The position numbers and the translations under genes were made by a program. Source: Akkermansiaceae bacterium (GTDB lineage Bacteria > Verrucomicrobiota > Verrucomicrobiia > Verrucomicrobiales > Akkermansiaceae). Taken from it: 64,000 bases of DNA. Each line of letters begins with the position of its first letter. The stretch's first letter is position 1. Below are positions 59,511 to 64,000 of the stretch, one piece after another. The stretch covers positions 1 through 64,000 of the forward strand of contig JACKPZ010000006.1 in the NCBI GenBank assembly GCA_024233135.1. Direction: 5' to 3'. The notes beneath the pieces are model-generated. The model was not told the DNA's origin and searched no databases. It was given only the letters and a program-made list of their open reading frames with translations.

Positions 59511-61301
59511 GTGCCCGAGGTGATCAACATTTCGACCTATCGTTTCGCGGAGCTCAGCGGACTCCGTGCCCTCCGCGACGATCTGCTGGAAACCTGCCGC
59601 CGTCTCGAACTCAAGGGCACCATCCTGCTCGCGCACGAGGGCATCAACCTGTTCGTCGCCGGCGGGCGGGAGTCGATCGACGGGCTGCTCGTCCGCCTGC
59701 GCGCCATCCCCGGCCTCGAAGGACTGGAGCCGAAGGAAAGCGTCAGCGACCGCCAGCCCTTCAACCGCATGCTCGTGCGGCTGAAAAAAGAGATCATCTC
59801 GTTCGGCGTCGAGGGCGTGAACCCGGCGCGCCACACCTCGCCGAAGCTCAAGCCTGCCGAGTTGAAGCAATGGCTCGACGAAGGCCGGCCGCTCACCCTG
59901 CTCGACACCCGCAACGACTACGAGGTGAAACTCGGCACTTTCAAGGGCGCCATCGATCCGGACATCCGCACCTTCCGCGGATTTCCCGACGCCGTGCGCA
60001 AGCTGCCAGCGGATCTCAAGGACCAGCCGGTCGTCATGTTCTGCACCGGCGGCATCCGCTGCGAGAAGGCGGGCCCCTTCATGGAGCTGGAGGGATTCAA
60101 ACACATCTATCAGCTCGACGGCGGCATCCTGAAATACTTCGAGGAGGTCGGCGGCGATCATTACGACGGCGATTGTTTCGTCTTCGACCAGCGCGTCGGC
60201 GTCGATCCCGCGCTCCGCGAGTCGTCCCACGCCGTGTGTTTCGCCTGCCTGGCGCCGCTCGATGAGGAGGACCAGGCCGACCCCCGCCATGTGGAGGGGA
60301 AAAGCTGCCCGTTTTGTTTCCAAGGCGGGCCGGAGCGCATGGCGGCGGAGATCGCGGACCTCGAGGCTGCGCTGAAACGGGTGTCGACCCCCTTGCCCGG
60401 TTCCGTCCCCGCGGAAAACCGCCGGCCGGTCCACATCCCGGCCGCGATGGACCAGCGGACCTTGCTCGATGGGCTCGCCGCCCTGCTGCCCGGCACACCG
60501 CGTGACGAATGGGAGCGCCGCTGCGACGCCGGGCGCTTCGTGAACTATCAGGGTGATGTGCGCGGCAAGGACCACGTCGTTCGTGCCGGCGAGCGGGTCC
60601 TGCAGGTGATCCCGCCGGCTGTCGAACCCGATGTCGCCACCGACATCCGCGTGCTGCACATGGACGAGGCCCTCATCGTCATCGACAAACCCGCGCCGCT
60701 GCCGATGCATTCCGGCGGCCGCTACCACCGCAATACGCTCCAGAACCTGATGAATCTCGCCTGCGAACCGCACGTCGCCCGCGCGGTGCACCGGCTCGAC
60801 GCGAACACCACGGGCGTCGTCGTTTTCGCCCGCACCCGGCACTTCGCGCGCCTGCTCCAGCGTGAGTTCATCGAGGACCGCGTGGAAAAAGTCTATCTCG
60901 CGAAAGTCCACGGCCACCCCGCGGCCGACGCGTTCTCATCGGATGCCCCGGTTTCCTCTTCACCGGATGAAGCCGGCACGCGCGACATCGACGAGGAAAA
61001 CGGCCTGCCGGCCCGCAGCGACTTCCGCGTGATCGAGCGCCTGCCCGACGGCACCGCGCTGCTGGAAGCCCGCCCGCGCAGCGGCCGCACGAACCAGCTC
61101 CGCGTCCACCTCTGGAGTCTCGGCCACCCGATCGTCGGCGATCCGACCTATCAGCCCGGCGGCGGACTCGAGAGCCGCCAGACGCTCGCCACCGGCGAAC
61201 CGCCGATGTGCCTCCACGCGTGGAAACTCGCCATCCGCCATCCGCTGCGCGACGAAACGATGGAATTCGAAGCTCCCGCGCCGGAATGGGCGGGTCGTTA
61301 G
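59511..61301 (+). CDS. Fusion: TrhO-type tRNA U34 hydroxylase (rhodanese) + RluA-type pseudouridine synthase
   Basis: I start at the GTG at 59511 (596 residues); an in-frame ATG at 59454 would add 19 Cys-containing residues. Residues 1-~250 match TrhO (YceA/UPF0176): the N-terminal domain AHEGINLFVAGG and the rhodanese domain with LLDTRNDYEVKLGTFKGA and the active Cys178 in CTGGIRCEKAG. A Cys-rich block follows (CFACLAPL, then CPFCFQGG). From ~315 an S4-like region precedes an RluA synthase with the catalytic Asp430 in HRLDANTTG and SGRTNQLRVHLW. TrhO makes 5-hydroxyuridine at tRNA position 34; RluA-type enzymes make pseudouridine in tRNA or rRNA. Both active-site motifs are intact, so one chain may carry out two RNA modifications. 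Confidence 0.88.
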   Translation: MPEVINISTYRFAELSGLRALRDDLLETCRRLELKGTILLAHEGINLFVAGGRESIDGLLVRLRAIPGLEGLEPKESVSDRQPFNRMLVRLKKEIISFGVEGVNPARHTSPKLKPAELKQWLDEGRPLTLLDTRNDYEVKLGTFKGAIDPDIRTFRGFPDAVRKLPADLKDQPVVMFCTGGIRCEKAGPFMELEGFKHIYQLDGGILKYFEEVGGDHYDGDCFVFDQRVGVDPALRESSHAVCFACLAPLDEEDQADPRHVEGKSCPFCFQGGPERMAAEIADLEAALKRVSTPLPGSVPAENRRPVHIPAAMDQRTLLDGLAALLPGTPRDEWERRCDAGRFVNYQGDVRGKDHVVRAGERVLQVIPPAVEPDVATDIRVLHMDEALIVIDKPAPLPMHSGGRYHRNTLQNLMNLACEPHVARAVHRLDANTTGVVVFARTRHFARLLQREFIEDRVEKVYLAKVHGHPAADAFSSDAPVSSSPDEAGTRDIDEENGLPARSDFRVIERLPDGTALLEARPRSGRTNQLRVHLWSLGHPIVGDPTYQPGGGLESRQTLATGEPPMCLHAWKLAIRHPLRDETMEFEAPAPEWAGR

Positions 61302-61306
61302 ATCAG

Positions 61307-61654
61307 CTACAGGTCCACGCCTTCCTCGCTGTCGCATTGGCCGTTGCAGCAATCGCTCTTGATGAACCAATAGGTTCCGGCGGCGAGCAGTCCGACGATG
61401 AGCGCGCCACCCACCCATGCGGTGGACGGCCGGTTGAGTTGCGTGCCGAGGGCCCGCAGGTGTTCCGCGGTTTGGTCGCGCCCGGTGAGAAACCGGCTGC
61501 GCGCGGTGTCCGCCAGCTCGCGCGCCCCGCTCGGGATCGTGTGGCGGCGGGTATGGGAGATGAGGTTGCCGATGTCCTGCCGGAGCAGCGAAATGTCGTT
61601 GGATACCCGGGAAAGCAGGTCGCCGGCGCGTGGGTCGTGGATCGGGGAATTCAT
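61307..61654 (-). CDS. YqjD/ElaB-like membrane-anchored protein
   Basis: The ATG at 61654 gives 115 residues. The first 75 are helical and charged (SRVSNDISLLRQDIGNLISH), then one C-terminal transmembrane helix (WVGGALIVGLLAAGTYWFI, about 82-100) and a short tail with three Cys (KSDCCNGQCDSEEG). YqjD/ElaB-type proteins bind ribosomes and the inner membrane in stationary phase; the layout fits, but the Cys-rich tail is not typical of them. It is convergent with the TrhO-RluA fusion (5 bp). Confidence 0.6.
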   Translation of the reverse strand: MNSPIHDPRAGDLLSRVSNDISLLRQDIGNLISHTRRHTIPSGARELADTARSRFLTGRDQTAEHLRALGTQLNRPSTAWVGGALIVGLLAAGTYWFIKSDCCNGQCDSEEGVDL

Positions 61655-61983
61655 GGTCTGCACGGATTTTCTATCCGATATCGACCCTAGACCCACCCAC
61701 CCAATGGCGCAAGGGGGCTTTTGACTCGCAAAGCAACCTTTCGCAGGAAGAACAGAAACCACGGAACGCACCATTTCCCGGGAATGACGCTCGGATCGAG
61801 CCGGGGCAGGGGGCGGAAGTCGCAACAATCAAAATTCTGACTCAAAGCCAGGACCCCCTTGTTTTCCGCGACCCTTTGCTGCCTTTGTGTCGTTGCGGTG
61901 AAATGACCTCACATGCAGATGCTCCGGCGGTCGACCCACCTTCCTTTCGTGCCGTTTCGAGTCTTTCGTGGTTCCGGCTTCAA
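61655..61983. other. 329-bp gap with degenerate repeat-like tracts
   Basis: The gap lies between the start of the YqjD-like gene and the stop of tmk and contains no gene I can support. Two T/C/G-rich quasi-repetitive tracts stand out: about 61861-61905 (CCCTTTGCTGCCTTTGTGTC and following) and about 61941-61978 (CTTTCGTGCC, CTTTCGTGGTTCCGG). The segment at 61749-61773 (with AACCACGGAA) is a loose inverse copy of the second tract. They look like decayed copies of an intergenic repeat. Confidence 0.5.
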
Positions 61984-62577
61984 TCAAATCCCGTCGGCGA
62001 TCTCGCGCAGATTGGCGGCCACGTCATCCAGCGAACGTCCCGAGTCCACCACCCGCGCGAACGGCTCGTCCTTTAGCGAAAGGAAGATTTCGCGGCAGCG
62101 TTGCAGCGACTCGCGTTTCTCGAACTCGTTGGCGGTGTCGCCGCGGGCGCCGATCCGCTCAAGCGCGGTGTCCACATTGAGGTCGAGAATGACGAGCAGG
62201 TCCGGCCGCGGGGCGAACTCCTCGTTTTTCCGCCGGATCTCCGCCGGGTCGAAACCGCGCGCGCCCTGATAGGCCATCGTGGAGAAATAATAGCGGTCCA
62301 GGATCACCACCTTGCCGGCGTCGAGGGCGGGCTGGATGACCTCTTCGACATGCTGGCGGCGGTCCTTGAGGAAATACTCGAGTTCGTCCTCGGGCGAGAG
62401 CCTGCCGGTGGCGGCGGACTCGCGGAGCTTGCGCCCCCACGGGCCGTCGGTCGGTTCGCGGCTGAGGACGACCTCGCGGCCCCGGGCCTCGAACCACTCG
62501 CCGAGCCGTTTCGCCTGGGTCGACTTGCCGGTGCCGTCGATGCCTTCGAGAATGATGAGGAGTCCGGGTTTCTGCAT
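61984..62577 (-). CDS. tmk: Thymidylate kinase
   Basis: Tmk phosphorylates dTMP to dTDP. The 197-residue product has the P-loop EGIDGTGKST at residues 11-20, the DRYYFST segment (the family's DR[YH] motif) and the lid GARGFDPAEIRRKNE. SREPTDGPWGRKLRE is the usual substrate-binding start of the second helix. The P-loop Asp-Gly-Thr pattern and the lid resemble the Gram-negative-type enzyme. It follows the RelE-type toxin gene by 28 bp on the same strand. Confidence 0.94.
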   Translation of the reverse strand: MQKPGLLIILEGIDGTGKSTQAKRLGEWFEARGREVVLSREPTDGPWGRKLRESAATGRLSPEDELEYFLKDRRQHVEEVIQPALDAGKVVILDRYYFSTMAYQGARGFDPAEIRRKNEEFAPRPDLLVILDLNVDTALERIGARGDTANEFEKRESLQRCREIFLSLKDEPFARVVDSGRSLDDVAANLREIADGI

Positions 62578-62605
62578 GGGTCAGGGAATGTGGGGAACCT
62601 TTCGG

Positions 62606-62857
62606 TTAGATCCGCCGCTCGTATTCATCGTGTTTCCCGATGAAGAACCAGATGATCTTTCCGTCGTTTTCGACGCCGAGCGCCCGGTGGTCACGATCGA
62701 CGCGGGCCGACCAATACGGCCCCACGCGTTTGAAATGCAATGACGGATGCCAATGATCTTCCAACCATAGGCGGAACTGCTTGGTGGCGCGCCGGCGTAC
62801 TTCGGGCTCCAGTTCCGCGAACTGCCTACGAAATGCGGTGCTCGTCGAGGACTTCAT
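62606..62857 (-). CDS. RelE/ParE-family toxin
   Basis: The ATG at 62857 gives 83 residues. The small alpha/beta fold opens with a helix (TAFRRQFAELEPEVRRRATK), then FRLWLEDHWHPSLHFKRV, a SARVDRDHRALG strand carrying basic residues, and the C-terminal IIWFFIGKHDEYERRI that is characteristic of RelE-like toxins. Such toxins cleave mRNA in the ribosomal A site or, in the ParE branch, poison gyrase. The gene overlaps the end of the upstream antitoxin gene by 32 bp, the usual antitoxin-then-toxin order. Confidence 0.8.
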   Translation of the reverse strand: MKSSTSTAFRRQFAELEPEVRRRATKQFRLWLEDHWHPSLHFKRVGPYWSARVDRDHRALGVENDGKIIWFFIGKHDEYERRI

Positions 62858-63053
62858 GCAACGGGCTCGTCCTGCCTTCCTTGTCCTCGCGCAGCGCGTC
62901 CGCAGCCAGATGGGCAAACACGCCTCCGCCCACCTTGTCCGCGAAACGTTGGTCCACGGCACGCGCCGCCGCCTTCTCGACTTCGGCGGCCAGGGCCAGC
63001 AATTGGTCGTCCGGCAATTTCCGGACTTCCCGCATGATTTCAGCGACTTCCAT
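62826..63053 (-). CDS. Antitoxin partner of the RelE-type toxin
   Basis: The ATG at 63053 gives 75 residues; an ATG at 63098 would add 15 basic residues and is less likely. The start EVAEIMREVRKLPDDQLLALAAEVE is a long amphipathic helix, and the end (REDKEGRTSPLHEVLDEHRI) is acidic. No ribbon-helix-helix or HTH is obvious, so DNA binding cannot be claimed. The call rests on its size, overlap with the toxin gene and order. Confidence 0.65.
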   Translation of the reverse strand: MEVAEIMREVRKLPDDQLLALAAEVEKAAARAVDQRFADKVGGGVFAHLAADALREDKEGRTSPLHEVLDEHRIS

Positions 63054-63133
63054 TTTTTGATTTGATACCACCGCCTTCCTGCTGCGGCAAGCATGCATCC
63101 GGACGTGACGGCCGGAAACCTCCGTCGTCGCGG

Positions 63134-64000
63134 TCAGAGATATCGGCTGCGGAGGTGGGCGAGATAGTCGGCGGTGTCCGGTTTGCGGCCGGTGGCGCGT
63201 TCCATCAGGTCGGCGGGGTCGAGCGTGCCGCCGTGCGAGTGGACGTTTTCGCGCAGCCAGCCGAGCAGCGGGGCGTATTCGGCGCGCCGGATGGCGGCGT
63301 CGATCGCCTCATCCTTCCTCGCGGCCGCGGCCAACTGCGCGGCGTTGATGTTTCCGAGCGTGTAGGTGGCGAAATACCCGAGCCCGCCCATCGCCCAGTG
63401 GATGTCCTGGAGGCAGCCGTGGGCGTCGTCCTCCGGACGAAACCCGAACGAGGCCTCGAACAAATCGTTCCATGCGCCGGGCACGTCCGCGACGGCGATC
63501 TCCCCGCGGAGCATCCGGCGCTCGATCTCGAAACGCAGCAGGATGTGGAGGTCGTACGTCGCCTCGTCGGCCTCGACGCGGATCGGAGAGAAATCGGCAC
63601 GCAGGACATGCCGCAGGTAGTCGTCGAGCGCCACGTTTTCCAGCGCCGGAAACGCCTCGCGCGCCGCTGGATACCAATGCTCCCAGAACTCCCGCGAGCG
63701 GCCGATGTGGTTCTCCCACAAGCGCGATTGCGACTCGTGGATGCCGAGGGAAACCGACGAGCCGGACGGCAATCCGAAGTCGCTCTCCGGCAGCCCGAGT
63801 TCATACATCCCGTGGCCCGCCTCGTGAAGGACTCCGAACAGCGAGGAGGTGAAATCCGCCTCGTCGTAGCGCGTCGTCAGCCGCACGTCGCGCGGGCCGA
63901 GCGTGGTGCAGAACGGATGGGTGCTGGTGTCGATGCGCCCGGCGTCGAACTCGAAGCCGACCGCCGCCGCGACCATCCGGTTGAACTTCTGCTGGGCCTC
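63134..64000 (-). CDS. M32 family carboxypeptidase (Taq type), C-terminal part; 5' end outside the window
   Basis: The frame is open through the right edge, so the N-terminal part is missing; 288 residues are visible. The zinc-binding HEAGH motif lies in VLHEAGHGMYELGLP and the downstream zinc ligand Glu is in GIHESQSRLWEN, 27-30 residues further on, as in M32 metallocarboxypeptidases such as the Thermus aquaticus enzyme. Later family blocks are YDLHILLRFEIER, DIHWAMGGLGYFATYTLGNI and the C-terminal YLAHLRSRYL. The enzyme removes C-terminal amino acids from peptides with broad specificity. Confidence 0.93.
   Translation of the reverse strand, partial: EAQQKFNRMVAAAVGFEFDAGRIDTSTHPFCTTLGPRDVRLTTRYDEADFTSSLFGVLHEAGHGMYELGLPESDFGLPSGSSVSLGIHESQSRLWENHIGRSREFWEHWYPAAREAFPALENVALDDYLRHVLRADFSPIRVEADEATYDLHILLRFEIERRMLRGEIAVADVPGAWNDLFEASFGFRPEDDAHGCLQDIHWAMGGLGYFATYTLGNINAAQLAAAARKDEAIDAAIRRAEYAPLLGWLRENVHSHGGTLDPADLMERATGRKPDTADYLAHLRSRYL

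Noticed and set aside
1..64000. CRISPR arrays, rRNA, tRNA, insertion sequences, prophage genes
   Set aside because: Intergenic regions were read for regular spacer-repeat arrays, tRNA cloverleaf landmarks, transposase motifs and terminal inverted repeats; none was found.

Overview
The window reads as chromosomal DNA from a GC-rich, Gram-negative member of the Verrucomicrobia. The best lineage marker is at the left edge: a pseudopilin resembling the Verru_Chthon cassette protein C family, described from Verrucomicrobium and Chthoniobacter. LpxB implies a lipid A outer membrane. A PPi-type phosphofructokinase, paired bactofilins, a secreted pectin lyase and a Bat/MoxR operon fit the same phylum. 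Coding density is high. I see no rRNA, tRNA, insertion sequence, prophage or CRISPR array. Almost all genes are chromosomal housekeeping genes; two toxin-antitoxin modules are the only accessory elements.

Layout. 1-1.2 kb: end of a pseudopilin cassette. 1.2-4.9 kb (-): carA-purA-uppS and dtd. 5-6.5 kb: dnaB. 6.5-7.5 kb (-): a small membrane protein and an ArsC/Spx-like protein. 7.6-9.3 kb: a coupled TPM-domain pair. 9.4-11.1 kb (-): rpsA, followed by a 516-bp gap with two look-alike hairpins. 11.6-17.5 kb (-): a coupled double-retropepsin/membrane protein pair and smc. 17.7-22 kb: sugar-phosphate genes (PPi-phosphofructokinase and an SDR on +; pgi and apt on -). 22.3-25.7 kb (-): yfgM-like, bactofilin, zinc-ribbon bactofilin and nadA. 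25.8-30.3 kb: lpxB, a RibD-type reductase with a coupled 53-residue membrane protein, an SLC13/RCK transporter and a double-ACT regulator.

30.4-37.6 kb (+): a P-loop ATPase with a long disordered tail, then nuoD and nuoE, a VapBC-type toxin-antitoxin module lodged between nuoE and nuoF, nuoF, a MauE/DoxX-like protein and an L,D-transpeptidase. 37.7-44.3 kb: LysM protein, efp with an unusual tip loop, a DUF5069-like protein, deoB, a PL4 rhamnogalacturonan lyase and a second phosphofructokinase. 44.3-54.4 kb (-): an eight-gene Bat-like operon, in transcription order TlpA-TPR, MoxR, DUF58, DUF4381-like, two VWA proteins, a TPR-like protein and a 1246-residue envelope protein. 54.6-64 kb: MFS transporter, GH63-like glucosidase, sufE, a TrhO-RluA fusion, a YqjD-like anchor, tmk, a RelE-type toxin-antitoxin pair and a truncated M32 carboxypeptidase.

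The least conventional items are the TrhO-RluA fusion, the toxin-antitoxin module inside the complex I genes with its inverted-repeat operator, the zinc-ribbon bactofilin beside a plain bactofilin, the Bat-like operon with a giant last gene, two phosphofructokinases with different active-site signatures, and the tandem hairpins downstream of 11.3 kb that keep a 19-nt loop while their stems differ. All functional calls are from reading motifs; no database search was run.
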